This document shows, piece by piece, positions 35,786 to 43,836 of a DNA stretch of 64,000 nt (position 1 is its first letter; each line of letters opens with the position of its first letter). A program made the position numbers and the translations under genes. The notes beneath the pieces are model-generated. The model was not told where the DNA came from and searched no databases. It saw only the letters and a list, made by a program, of their open reading frames with translations. This DNA comes from TMED109 sp002171375 (lineage in GTDB: Bacteria > Pseudomonadota > Alphaproteobacteria > TMED109). Location of the stretch: assembly GCA_965657505.1 (NCBI GenBank), contig CBFHON010000001.1, positions 310,001 through 374,000 on the forward strand, read 5' to 3'.

Positions 35786-37146
35786 GTTTTTTTAAACATA
35801 ATGCTTACAATAAGGCCTGGTTTATTATCAGATAGTGAAATTGGTGCTTCATGAAGTTTTAAGATAGCTTTAACCATACTTAATCCAAGACCATTACCTG
35901 TGGTTTGTCTATGTTTTTCTAATCTGACAAATCGGTCAAATACTCTATTAAAATCTTTTTCATCAATACCTTCTCCATTATCTCTAAATTCAATGTAGAT
36001 TGAATTATTCTCCATAAATAAGTTTATTTCTATAAAACTATTTTTATCATTTTTTGAATATTTAATGGCGTTATCAATAATATTTGTAAAGCACTGTGTT
36101 AATAATATTTTATTTCCAAATAACTTTAGATTACTTTGAATATTATTTTTTAAAATAATCTTTTTTTCTTCTATAACTGGTTTATAAATCTCAATAATAG
36201 AATTCATTAAGGAAGATATTTTTATTAATTTGAAGTCATGCTTTTTCTCGCTTTCAAAGCCAGCTATGTCAAGCAGCGCGTTAAATATTTTGATAAGATT
36301 ATCAGCCTCAATAATTGCTTGAGATATATATTGTATACTATTTTTATTTTTCACCTTTAAAGAAAGTAATTCTAAATTAGACTTTAATTTTGTTAAAGGT
36401 TTTTTCAAATCATGAGCAATATTGCCAGAAATATTTTTAGAATTTTCAACTAATTCATCTATTCTCTCTAACATTCTATTAACGTTAGTTGCAATTTGTT
36501 TATACTCGTTGTTGATTCTTTTATTATTAATTCTACCATTCAAATCGTTATCAGTAATATTTTGAATTGCATTATTTAAAATATTAACCTTTGTTAAGCT
36601 ATATCTACCTAAGAATATACTTCCAAATATACCAGAGAATAATATAAAAATAATAGTGAATATCATAAGATTAGTTAATGCTTTTGAAATTAAGTATTCT
36701 GGCTGAATATCTCTTCCAACTAAAAGCTTAGTTCCATTCTTAAATTCAATAATTCTTGCTCTACTATTATGAGTAATAATTTCTGAGCCAAGGGAACGAC
36801 TTATTTCAAAATTAATAAAGCCATCATTCCCAATTTTTTCCTCTGGCCATGAATTAAGATTACCAGCTATTTTTTCATTAAAAGAATCTGTTGCAATATA
36901 AATTGCTGTATTTTGGTTTTTTGACCTTTGATTTATAGTTAAATATAGTTGTTGAGGTCCATATTTTAAATAAGTTTTAACTAAATATTCGTATTCTATA
37001 TTTATAACTCTATTATTTTCTTTTTTCATTACTTTGTATGTAAATTCATATACTGAAATAGATAATACAATAATGACAAATATAAAAAACAGTGAAAAAA
37101 TTAATACTGTTTTAGCAGTTAAGGCTTTAAAATAACTCAAAAACAT
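35782..37146 (-). CDS. sensor histidine kinase
   Basis: 454 residues. Membrane helix 1 at about 13-34, a periplasmic sensing region of about 120 residues, helix 2 at about 158-180, HAMP linker, dimerisation domain with phospho-acceptor His245 in NIAHDLKKPL, and ATPase domain with N box FTNIIDNAIKYS, G1 FRDNGEGID and G2 TGNGLGLSMV. Orthodox EnvZ/QseC-type kinase. The partner response regulator ends 2 bases upstream of its start. The signal is unknown. Confidence 0.93.
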   Translation of the reverse strand: MFLSYFKALTAKTVLIFSLFFIFVIIVLSISVYEFTYKVMKKENNRVINIEYEYLVKTYLKYGPQQLYLTINQRSKNQNTAIYIATDSFNEKIAGNLNSWPEEKIGNDGFINFEISRSLGSEIITHNSRARIIEFKNGTKLLVGRDIQPEYLISKALTNLMIFTIIFILFSGIFGSIFLGRYSLTKVNILNNAIQNITDNDLNGRINNKRINNEYKQIATNVNRMLERIDELVENSKNISGNIAHDLKKPLTKLKSNLELLSLKVKNKNSIQYISQAIIEADNLIKIFNALLDIAGFESEKKHDFKLIKISSLMNSIIEIYKPVIEEKKIILKNNIQSNLKLFGNKILLTQCFTNIIDNAIKYSKNDKNSFIEINLFMENNSIYIEFRDNGEGIDEKDFNRVFDRFVRLEKHRQTTGNGLGLSMVKAILKLHEAPISLSDNKPGLIVSIMFKKT

Positions 37147-37148
37147 TT

Positions 37149-37829
37149 TTAAGTTTTATTATATTGGATGCTATAACCTGCACCCCTGATGGTTTGAACT
37201 AATTGTACTTTATGCCCTTTATCAATTTTTTTTCTTAGCCTACTTATATGTACATCTATTATATTAGTTTGTGGGTCAAAGTGTAAGTCCCATACTTTTT
37301 CAAGAAGCATAGTTCTAGTAATAACTTCATTCGAATTTTCCATTAAAACTTCTAATAGTTTATATTCTTGAGGTTGTAAATTAATCAATATAGAATTTCT
37401 TGTAACTTTTCTGCTTTTTTTATTTAAGACTAAATCATATGCTTTTAAAACATCAATATCACTTTTTGGGTTTTGTCTTCTATTTAATGCTTCAATTCTT
37501 GCAATTAGTTCTGAAAATGAGAAGGGTTTTGTTAAATAATCATCTCCACCAGCTTTTAGTCCTTTTACTTTATCGTCTACTTCACCTAAAGCCGATAAAA
37601 ATAAAACTGGAGTAGTAATTTTATTATTTCTTAATTTAGTTACTATGGTTAATCCATCTATTTCAGGAAGCATTCTATCTAATATTATAACATCATGCTC
37701 AGCTAAATAAGCTGCATCTAATCCTTCATTACCATTAGAAAATGCATCGACTATATGACCAAATTCTTTAAGTCCTTTTTTAATAAAGGATAATGTAGAT
37801 AAATCATCTTCAACTAGTAATATTTTCAT
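37149..37829 (-). CDS. OmpR-family response regulator
   Basis: 226 residues. Receiver domain with acidic pocket VEDD (7-9) and phospho-acceptor Asp51 in IILDRMLPEIDG, Lys in the LTKPF motif, then an OmpR-type winged helix (LVLNKKSRKVTRNS..L..QEYKLLEVLM..........VWDLHFDPQTNIIDVHI is the family layout, wing RGAGYSIQ). First gene of the two-component pair with the downstream kinase. Regulon not evident from the sequence. Confidence 0.94.
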   Translation of the reverse strand: MKILLVEDDLSTLSFIKKGLKEFGHIVDAFSNGNEGLDAAYLAEHDVIILDRMLPEIDGLTIVTKLRNNKITTPVLFLSALGEVDDKVKGLKAGGDDYLTKPFSFSELIARIEALNRRQNPKSDIDVLKAYDLVLNKKSRKVTRNSILINLQPQEYKLLEVLMENSNEVITRTMLLEKVWDLHFDPQTNIIDVHISRLRKKIDKGHKVQLVQTIRGAGYSIQYNKT

Positions 37830-37880
37830 AATAGACTTCTTAATTAAATGATTTTGAATTTTAATCTAACATTTTATAAA

Positions 37881-37910
37881 TAACCCAGCAACAGGAGACA
37901 AACTGGGTTA
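37881..37910. other. 8-bp hairpin with AGGAG in the loop
   Basis: Perfect arms taacccag (37881-37888) and ctgggtta (37903-37910) enclose a 14-nt loop caacaggagacaaa. Neither side has a convincing T-tract. It lies in the 218-base gap between the response regulator gene and the acyl-CoA dehydrogenase gene. It could be a regulatory hairpin or a weak terminator. A TATAAT is at 37939-37944 without a good -35. Confidence 0.4.
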
Positions 37911-38047
37911 ATTATAAAATTTATAAAAGAACTTTATGTATAATATAAAGACACTACATAATTTATAGTTGCAGGATGATTGCTAAAATATTAAAAATTG
38001 TTAATAATTCATTATTAATTTTAAAAAATCTAGGAATGGAGTTTCTT

Positions 38048-39244
38048 ATGAATCTAAAATTTAGCCAAGAAGATATAAAGTTTAAAGAAGAAGTTAAAGA
38101 TTTTATTATGCAAAATTTAGATAAGAATACACAAAAGAAAATTAATAATGGACATCATTTAAGTAAAGATGATTTAGTTAATTGGCAAAAGAAATTATTT
38201 GAAAAAGGTTGGATGGCTCCAAATTGGCCAGAGGAGTATGGAGGTACAGGATGGAGTATTACTCAAAGATATATATTTGATGAAGAATGTGGGGCAGCAG
38301 CAGCTCCTTCAGCTTTACCATTTGGAGTAACTATGGTGGCCCCAGTTATAATTAAGTTTGGAACTAAAGAGCAAAAAGCAAAATATCTTCCAAGAATTCT
38401 TTCTAGTGAGGATTGGTGGTGCCAGGGTTATTCAGAGCCTGGTTCCGGTTCTGATCTGGCTTCTTTATCTACTAAGGCTGAGGAAATTGATGGAAGTTAT
38501 ATTATAAACGGTACAAAAACTTGGACTACATTAGCACAGCATGCTGATATGATGTTTATTTTGGTTAGAACAAATTCAGATTGTAAGCCTCAAGAAGGTA
38601 TTTCATTTATGCTTTTAGATATGAAATCTCCAGGTGTATCTGTTAAACCTATTATAACACTTGATGGAGGGCATGAAGTAAATATGGTTTATCTTGAAAA
38701 TGTTAGAGTTCCTAAAGAAAATTTAATTTATGAAGAAAATAAAGGTTGGACAGTAGCTAAATATCTATTAGGTCATGAAAGAACATCTATTGCTGCCGTA
38801 TCTAGATCGAAAAAAGCTCTGTCAAAAGTAAGAGAAATAGCAAAACTTAATATTAATGGAGATTCTAATTTAACTGATGATTCAAGATTTATGGATAAGG
38901 TAACTAAATGTGATGTTAGACTTCAAGCATTAGAATATGCAGAGTTAAAAAGTATTTCTGATGATGTTAAAGGAATTCCTCCTGGACCTGAAGCTAGTAT
39001 GCTAAAAATAAGAGGTTCTGAGATACAGCAGGAAATAACAGAATTGGTATTAGAAGCTAGTGGCTATTATGCAAACCCTTACCAACCAAATATAATGGAT
39101 ATTGGTAACAATGAACCTCTAATTGGTCCTGAATGGTCTTCTGCTGCTGCACCAAAATACTTTAATACGAGAAAAACAACTATTTATGGTGGTTCTAACG
39201 AAATACAAAAGAATATTTTAGCTAAAATGGTTTTAGAACTATAA
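38048..39244 (+). CDS. acyl-CoA dehydrogenase, pimeloyl-CoA dehydrogenase large-subunit-like
   Basis: 398 residues. FAD-dependent acyl-CoA dehydrogenase with signatures EEYGGTGWSITQRYIFDEE, WWCQGYSEPGSGSDLASL, NGTKTWTTLAQHAD and ERTSIAAV. The wording and length resemble PimC of Rhodopseudomonas palustris. The next gene encodes a second dehydrogenase of PimD type, so a heteromeric enzyme is likely. The start is ATG 38048 after ATGGAG; in-frame starts further upstream are outside the domain. Role probably beta-oxidation of dicarboxylyl- or branched acyl-CoA. Confidence 0.87.
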   Translation: MNLKFSQEDIKFKEEVKDFIMQNLDKNTQKKINNGHHLSKDDLVNWQKKLFEKGWMAPNWPEEYGGTGWSITQRYIFDEECGAAAAPSALPFGVTMVAPVIIKFGTKEQKAKYLPRILSSEDWWCQGYSEPGSGSDLASLSTKAEEIDGSYIINGTKTWTTLAQHADMMFILVRTNSDCKPQEGISFMLLDMKSPGVSVKPIITLDGGHEVNMVYLENVRVPKENLIYEENKGWTVAKYLLGHERTSIAAVSRSKKALSKVREIAKLNINGDSNLTDDSRFMDKVTKCDVRLQALEYAELKSISDDVKGIPPGPEASMLKIRGSEIQQEITELVLEASGYYANPYQPNIMDIGNNEPLIGPEWSSAAAPKYFNTRKTTIYGGSNEIQKNILAKMVLEL

Positions 39245-39255
39245 GGAGTAAGTAA

Positions 39256-40383
39256 GTGGATTTATCTTTAAACCAAGATCAGGAACTAATAAAGGGTTCA
39301 GTAGAAAAGTTTATTATTGAAACTTATGATAGTGAAAGTAGAAGAAAAACTATTAAAAATAATCTAGGTTCAGATGATAATATTTGGAAGCAATTTGCAG
39401 AATTAGGTTGGTTAGGCTTGCCTTTTTCAGAAAAAGATGGAGGCTTTAATGGAGATCTAATGGATCTTAATATTATAATGGAGTCCTTTGGTAGGGGATT
39501 AGTTGTTGAACCTTACATATCTACTGTAATTTTATCTGGTTCAATTTTATCTTTTTGCCCAGATAGTGCTATTAGAAATAAGATTATTAATAATATAATA
39601 AATGGAGTTAATAAAGTTTCCTTCGCTTATGCTGAACCTAATTCTAGGTATAATTTAAATGATGTAAGTACGATTGCGAAATTAGAAGATAAACAATGGG
39701 TATTAAATGGACATAAATCTGTAGTTTTTGGAGCCGGACAGTCAAACTATATTATAATTTCTGCTAGAACAAGCGGAAATAGATACGATGAATCTGGAAT
39801 ATCTTTATTTATTGTTGAAAGTAATAATCCAGGTCTAGAAATACAAGATTATCCAACAGTAGATGGTTTTAAAGCAGCAGAGGTTAAGCTTAATGATTTA
39901 AAAATTTCTGCAGATAGCTTAATTAGTAAAGAAAATGAAGCTTATAAAATTATGAAGATGTCTAGAGATAAAACATTAGTTGCAGTAGCAGCTGAAGCAT
40001 CAGGTATAATGTCTAAAATGTACGAGATGACTTTAGAATATATAAAAACTAGAAAACAGTTTGGTGTAGCAATAGGAAAATTTCAAGCTATTCAGCATAG
40101 AACTGTTGAAATGTTAATCCTAAGTGATGAAATGAAGTCTTTAGCTTCTATGGCGGCTTTGAAAGCTAATGATAGTTCCGAAGGAAATAAGTCAATTTAT
40201 GCATCTAAAATTCACATAGGTATTGGAGGAAGAAAACTAGCTCAAGAGGCTATTCAGTTGCATGGTGGTATGGGAGTAACTGAAGAAATGGAAATTGGGC
40301 AATATTTTAAAAGACTTACTATGCTCGATACATTTTTGGGTAATTCTGATTATTATTTAGGTGCTTATTCTAAAATAAGTTAA
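39256..40383 (+). CDS. acyl-CoA dehydrogenase, pimeloyl-CoA dehydrogenase small-subunit-like
   Basis: 375 residues, start GTG 39256 after AAGGAG, 11 bases from the preceding gene. The start MDLSLNQDQELIKGSVEKF and FAELGWLGLPFSEKDGGF, VVEPYISTVIL are typical of the PimD-like branch. Middle FAYAEPNSRY replaces the large subunit's SEPGSGSD FAD loop, as in heteromeric partners. C-terminal region AIQLHGGMGVTEEMEIGQYFKR is standard. Probable partner of the gene upstream. Confidence 0.86.
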   Translation: MDLSLNQDQELIKGSVEKFIIETYDSESRRKTIKNNLGSDDNIWKQFAELGWLGLPFSEKDGGFNGDLMDLNIIMESFGRGLVVEPYISTVILSGSILSFCPDSAIRNKIINNIINGVNKVSFAYAEPNSRYNLNDVSTIAKLEDKQWVLNGHKSVVFGAGQSNYIIISARTSGNRYDESGISLFIVESNNPGLEIQDYPTVDGFKAAEVKLNDLKISADSLISKENEAYKIMKMSRDKTLVAVAAEASGIMSKMYEMTLEYIKTRKQFGVAIGKFQAIQHRTVEMLILSDEMKSLASMAALKANDSSEGNKSIYASKIHIGIGGRKLAQEAIQLHGGMGVTEEMEIGQYFKRLTMLDTFLGNSDYYLGAYSKIS

Positions 40384-40394
40384 TATTTAAATAC

Positions 40395-40667
40395 ATGTCA
40401 TTTAATAACAGAAATAATTTTTATTCCTTTCCATTGACCAGAAATATTGGTTGTGTTGGCTTTTTAATAGGTACTATTGTTATATCTGCTATTTTATTTC
40501 TAGGTTTTTTTGTTGGTATATTTATTTTAGGAATATTTGCTATATTTTATATATATAAAATTATTAAAAATAAATTTAGTAATAACGATAATTTAAAAGA
40601 AAATACTGATAATTTTACTGATGCTGAATATATAGACATTTCTGATGATGAAGATAAAAAATTATAA
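40395..40667 (+). CDS. small hypothetical membrane protein
   Basis: 90 residues. Hydrophobic residues about 18-58 can form one long or two short membrane helices (GCVGFLIGTIVISAILFLGFF, then a GIFILGIFAIFYIY-type stretch), followed by an acidic cytoplasmic tail ending ISDDEDKKL. No family recognised. It starts 11 bases after the small dehydrogenase subunit and may be co-transcribed. Confidence 0.55.
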   Translation: MSFNNRNNFYSFPLTRNIGCVGFLIGTIVISAILFLGFFVGIFILGIFAIFYIYKIIKNKFSNNDNLKENTDNFTDAEYIDISDDEDKKL

Positions 40668-40670
40668 AGA

Positions 40671-41702
40671 CTATAGTATTTTTTTAATATTATTTTTAAT
40701 TGCTCCTAATTGAATAACTTTATTATAATTTTCATTTAAAAATTTATTTTTTCCATTAATAACAATATAATGTGAACTTAAATCTGGAAATATTTTACTA
40801 ATGATATTGATGCTTCGGCCGTATAAAAATCTATCAATATTATTTATATTATCTTTATTTGTAAGGGATATTTTATAAGAAAAACCTTTATTAATAAATG
40901 TAAGTCTATGCATTTCATCTAGTAATATTATATCTGTTTTATTTTCAAAATTACAAATGAGCATTATTGGAAAGGTATAATTATGTGCAATTAAGACTTT
41001 GATCATATTTAATGAATGTATAATGTAGTTATCTTCGACTATGAATAAAAGAGGTTTATTATTCGGTAATATAGTATTATTTTCTTCATAAGGACCTTTT
41101 ATAGATAATGTCTCTCCTTGTATTAAGGATTTTTTAAAATAGCTATTGGCTTTAGCATTTTTATTTATATTTAATAGGATATTAATTACACCATTATATT
41201 TATTCTCTTGTTCTAAAGAATTTATAATAGGATATTTATCATTGTTTTCTAAGCCTGGTATTAATATTTTTATATAATTATTGTTTTTTTTGTCATAATT
41301 GAACCTTTTAGGAACAGAAATACTTAGTTCAATAATAGACTTATTAATATATTTAATACTTAGAATTTCTGAAACTAATTCTCTTACTTTATTTAATTTA
41401 GGATTTTTAGGAAGAGGAGATAATAATTCAAGAATAACCTCTCTTGACAACCCATTAGATTGGCAGAGGAGAACGATATTATTTTCTTTTTCGCTATCAT
41501 TTAAAATATGATTAACTTTATTATTCTTATTAATTTCACCACTAACAACTTTAGCTTTACATGTTCCACAAATCCCAGACTTACAACTGTAAGCTAATTT
41601 AATATTTTTATCTAATGATGCATCTATGATATTTTTATTATTTTGAATTTCATAATTTAAATTATATTTTGGAATTTTTATATTAGTTAATTTATTTGAC
41701 AT
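40671..41702 (-). CDS. 2Fe-2S ferredoxin fused to a degenerate reductase-like domain
   Basis: 343 residues. The N-terminal 90 are a plant-type [2Fe-2S] domain (SCKSGICGTCKAKVVSG, later LLCQSNG supplies the fourth cysteine). The rest has the size and spacing of an FNR-type FAD and NAD(P) module (VRELVSEILSIKYINKSIIEL start; IKGPYEEN), but the FAD motif RxYS is replaced by DKYPIINS and the nucleotide motif GGTG by VEDNYIIHS. It may no longer bind flavin or pyridine nucleotide. Gap of 1 base to the thioredoxin-like gene upstream. Confidence 0.65.
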   Translation of the reverse strand: MSNKLTNIKIPKYNLNYEIQNNKNIIDASLDKNIKLAYSCKSGICGTCKAKVVSGEINKNNKVNHILNDSEKENNIVLLCQSNGLSREVILELLSPLPKNPKLNKVRELVSEILSIKYINKSIIELSISVPKRFNYDKKNNNYIKILIPGLENNDKYPIINSLEQENKYNGVINILLNINKNAKANSYFKKSLIQGETLSIKGPYEENNTILPNNKPLLFIVEDNYIIHSLNMIKVLIAHNYTFPIMLICNFENKTDIILLDEMHRLTFINKGFSYKISLTNKDNINNIDRFLYGRSINIISKIFPDLSSHYIVINGKNKFLNENYNKVIQLGAIKNNIKKIL

Positions 41703-41703
41703 T

Positions 41704-42234
41704 TTATTTCCATTTGATGGAGCATCCTATACTAGGATTATTAAAGGGAATATCCTTTTTATTTGCTATAGAAAGCATTGATGAAAATAACTCTCTATCA
41801 TTTTTATTTTTTGGATTATTTATTCTACCTCTATATTTTAATACTAAATTCTCATCAAAACCAAAAAAATCTGGAGTACAGACTGCATTATATGATTTTG
41901 CAATATTTTGCTCTTCATCATATAGATAAGGAATATTAAACTTATTTGATTTTGAAAATAAAATCATATTCTCAAAACTATCTTCTGGGTATGTATTTAC
42001 ATCATTTGGCATAATAGCAACTGAAGATATACCGTATTTTCTTAATTCATTAGTCTCTTTTACTAGGTCATATATTATTTCTTTAACATAAGGACAGTGA
42101 TTACATATAAAGCAAATTAATGTTGCTTTAGATCCTTTTATAGAATTTAAAGTATAATATTTTTTATCAACTCCAAGAAGTTTAAAGTCTTTCGCGACAA
42201 AACTAGAATTAATTTTTTGAGATTGAGTTAACAT
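41704..42234 (-). CDS. thioredoxin-family redoxin (AhpC/TSA-like)
   Basis: 176 residues. Thioredoxin fold with ICFICNHCPYVKEI near residues 41-54; CNHCPYV is a signature of a common uncharacterised bacterial redoxin family. A CTPDFFGFDENL segment supplies the cis-Pro region and a further cysteine. No signal peptide. It is followed 1 base later by the ferredoxin-like gene on the same strand, so the two redox proteins are likely made together. Confidence 0.82.
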   Translation of the reverse strand: MLTQSQKINSSFVAKDFKLLGVDKKYYTLNSIKGSKATLICFICNHCPYVKEIIYDLVKETNELRKYGISSVAIMPNDVNTYPEDSFENMILFSKSNKFNIPYLYDEEQNIAKSYNAVCTPDFFGFDENLVLKYRGRINNPKNKNDRELFSSMLSIANKKDIPFNNPSIGCSIKWK

Positions 42235-42357
42235 AATTTATAAATATGCCTTATAAATTTAATAATTAATATTATTAAATATCATTATATACTTGAAACT
42301 ATTGTGAAGTGATACTATTTATGTGCAATAAATTTTGTAAGGGGAAGGTTCAACTAT

Positions 42358-43101
42358 ATGTCTGTATTGATAGAAGTTGATAAATTAACTAAAAGCTTTG
42401 GTCCATTTATAGCAGTGGATAATATAAGCTTTTCATTAAATAGGGGAGAAGTTCTCGGTTTTCTTGGGCCTAATGGTGCAGGTAAGACAACTACTATGAG
42501 AATGATAACTGGTTTTCTATCACCTACCGAAGGAACTATTAAAGTATGTAATAATGATGTTGCTAAATATCCTCTACAAATAAAAGAAAAGATAGGGTAT
42601 GTTCCAGAAGGCGCCCCTTTATACGGTGAAATGACAGTATTAAATTTTTTAAAATTTATAGCCGATGTTAGAAAAATACCTAGTAGTAAATTAGATATGG
42701 CAATAGAAAATGCTGTTAAAAAATTAGGCTTAGAGTTGGTTTTATATCAGCAATTAGAAACCCTTTCAAAGGGCTACAAAAGAAGAGTTGGTTTATCTCA
42801 AGCAATAATCCATGATCCAGATATATTAATACTTGATGAACCTACAGATGGTCTAGATCCTAATCAAAAACATGAAGTTAGAAAGCTAATTAAAGAGATG
42901 GCTTCAACTAAGGCTATTATAATTTCAACTCATATTTTGGAAGAAGTAGATGCTGTGTGTACGAGAGCTATGATAATAGCCCAAGGAAGAATGATAATTG
43001 ATAAATCACCAAAAGAATTACTTAAGGGTTCACCAAAGGGTTCAACGTTAGATGATGTTTTTAGAACTCTAACTATAGGTAATCCTGGAGAAATAAAATA
43101 A
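42358..43101 (+). CDS. ABC exporter ATPase, GldA-like
   Basis: 247 residues. Walker A LGPNGAGKTTTMRM near 37-50, Q-loop, signature LSKGYKRRVGLSQA, Walker B ILILDEPTDGLDPNQ and the switch histidine in ISTHILEEVDA. It belongs to the ABC-2 type exporters and matches GldA/NosF-like ATPases. First of four tightly packed genes (ATPase, permease, GldG-like, DUF4340): stop and next start overlap as TAATG. Confidence 0.93.
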   Translation: MSVLIEVDKLTKSFGPFIAVDNISFSLNRGEVLGFLGPNGAGKTTTMRMITGFLSPTEGTIKVCNNDVAKYPLQIKEKIGYVPEGAPLYGEMTVLNFLKFIADVRKIPSSKLDMAIENAVKKLGLELVLYQQLETLSKGYKRRVGLSQAIIHDPDILILDEPTDGLDPNQKHEVRKLIKEMASTKAIIISTHILEEVDAVCTRAMIIAQGRMIIDKSPKELLKGSPKGSTLDDVFRTLTIGNPGEIK

Positions 43102-43835
43102 TGAATACAATTTTATCTATAACTAAAAGAGAAATAAATGGTTATTTTGCTACCCCAGTAGCCTACGTATTTATAGTTATATTCCTTATTATGTCTGGTC
43201 TGTTTACTTTTTATATGGGTGGTTTTTATGAGAGAGGACAAGCAGATTTAACTTCTTTTTTTGATTGGCATCCATGGTTATATTTATTTTTAATTCCTGC
43301 AATCTCAATGAGATTATGGGCAGAAGAAAGAAGAAATGGCACTATTGAATTATTAATGACTTTACCAATTAGTACATCACAGGCTGTATTAGGAAAATTT
43401 TTAGCAGCTTGGATATTTACCGCTATTTCTTTAATATTAACTTTTCCTATGTGGATTACAGTTAATTATTTAGGAGACCCGGATAATGGAACTATAGTTG
43501 CCAGTTACTTGGGTAGTTTGTTAATGGCAGGTGGTTATTTAGCTATTGGTTCGTGCATTTCTTCTTTAACAAAAAATCAAGTTATAGCTTTTGTTGTTAC
43601 TATTGCTGTATGCTTTTTATTTACGGTAAGTGGTATGCCAATTGTGCTAAACTTTTTTTCAGGATGGACTCCGCAAGCACTTCTTGATACAATTGCATCT
43701 TTTAGTTTTATATCTAATTTTACTGATTTAACTCAAGGTGTAATAGATATTAGAAATATAATATATTTTTTATCTCTAATATTAGGGGCGTTAACATTGA
43801 ATGTTATATCTATAAATTCTAAAAAAGGTATATAG
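43101..43835 (+). CDS. ABC-2 type permease, GldF-like
   Basis: 244 residues with six membrane helices. The ABC-2 permease features are visible: REINGYFATPVAYVFIVIF at the start, WLYLFLIPAISMRLWAEERRNGTIELLMTLPIS (the coupling region) and later helix pairs. It pairs with the GldA-like ATPase upstream (1-base overlap) and lies 1 base from the GldG-like gene. Confidence 0.9.
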   Translation: MNTILSITKREINGYFATPVAYVFIVIFLIMSGLFTFYMGGFYERGQADLTSFFDWHPWLYLFLIPAISMRLWAEERRNGTIELLMTLPISTSQAVLGKFLAAWIFTAISLILTFPMWITVNYLGDPDNGTIVASYLGSLLMAGGYLAIGSCISSLTKNQVIAFVVTIAVCFLFTVSGMPIVLNFFSGWTPQALLDTIASFSFISNFTDLTQGVIDIRNIIYFLSLILGALTLNVISINSKKGI

Positions 43836-43836
43836 T

